From positions 244,556 to 308,555 of the forward strand of contig NZ_SORE01000007.1 in NCBI RefSeq assembly GCF_004366595.1: DNA of 64,000 bases, in the 5' to 3' direction. The stretch comes from Paraburkholderia rhizosphaerae (GTDB taxonomy: Bacteria; Pseudomonadota; Gammaproteobacteria; Burkholderiales; Burkholderiaceae). A program made the translations under genes and the position numbers. Of this stretch, positions 63,940 to 64,000 are shown one piece after another. The notes under the pieces were generated by a model. The model was not told where the DNA came from and searched no databases. It saw only the letters and a program-made list of their open reading frames with translations. How positions within the stretch are numbered: the first letter of the stretch is position 1; the number at the start of each line of letters is the position of its first letter.

Positions 63940-64000
63940 ATGAGCGATAAAAATCATGGATATGCCAATGAAGAAGAAACGCACGGTGGCGTCTCAGGCA
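63940..64000 (+). CDS. Possible start of an unidentified gene (partial)
   Basis: An open frame from an ATG at 63940 reads MSDKNHGYANEEETHGGVSG to the edge and is preceded by GCGAGG. A second candidate start (63956) in another frame reads MDMPMKKKRTVASQA. Too short to judge. Confidence 0.25.
   Translation, partial: MSDKNHGYANEEETHGGVSG

Noticed and set aside
1..64000. CRISPR arrays, tRNA or rRNA genes, intact insertion sequences
   Set aside because: No spaced direct repeats, cloverleaf features, ribosomal sequence or transposase frame was recognised by eye; a tRNA scan would be needed to be certain.

Overview
The window is high-GC, densely packed DNA typical of a Burkholderiaceae betaproteobacterium (Paraburkholderia, Burkholderia or Caballeronia type). 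Supporting signs are the gene families present (DUF3563 and DUF3597 proteins, a Bordetella/Burkholderia-type porin, an Lpd3-type dihydrolipoyl dehydrogenase, patatin proteins next to acetoacetate decarboxylase, a complete Tad pilus locus) and the strong codon bias, which creates many long false ORFs opposite real genes. The assignment is by family recognition, not by a database search.

Layout. 1-3458 (minus): livK, livH and a livM whose frame runs off the left edge into what looks like a fused LivG ATPase. 3859-7744: glutaredoxin 3, an AhpD/CMD-like protein, a cupin-AraC regulator and an Lpd3-like flavoprotein. 7855-11515 (plus): arsenic operon arsR-arsI-arsC-acr3-MFS with overlapping genes and a perfect operator-like inverted repeat. 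11531-21128: a low-complexity coiled-coil protein, an AI-2E-type permease with a long C-terminal domain, two single-domain response regulators, a SYLF lipoprotein, and convergent glgA and glgX. 21173-24221 (minus): two paralogous proteins of unrecognised family with helix-turn-helix-like and C-terminal helical repeats; these are the best candidates for something undescribed. 24371-25579: a patatin phospholipase.

25755-39581 (minus) is a Tad/Flp pilus locus: flp, cpaA/tadV, an AAA+ ATPase, cpaB, cpaC secretin, a small lipoprotein, tadZ, tadA, tadB, tadC, two TadE-like pseudopilins, a VWA-type TadG and a small membrane protein. A divergent VpsR-like sigma-54 activator (40661) is separated from flp by a 1.08-kb leader rich in palindromes and is the obvious candidate regulator. 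42270-49949: DHA2 drug-efflux MFS, a large MscS channel, a decayed two-component system (response regulator without receiver, kinase stub), a porin and small DUF proteins. 50222-54943: squalene/phytoene synthase family enzyme, then the operon adc - 3-hydroxybutyrate dehydrogenase - patatin, which suggests ketone-body/PHB turnover, and an SRPBCC protein.

55123-64000 is more accessory and less GC-rich: two paralogous AraC regulators flanking RidA and CMD genes, gene debris including a frameshifted aldo/keto reductase, and a TpsB/FhaC-type two-partner secretion transporter preceded by two lipoproteins and a two-helix membrane protein. No TpsA exoprotein lies in the window. No tRNA, rRNA, CRISPR array or intact insertion sequence was seen.
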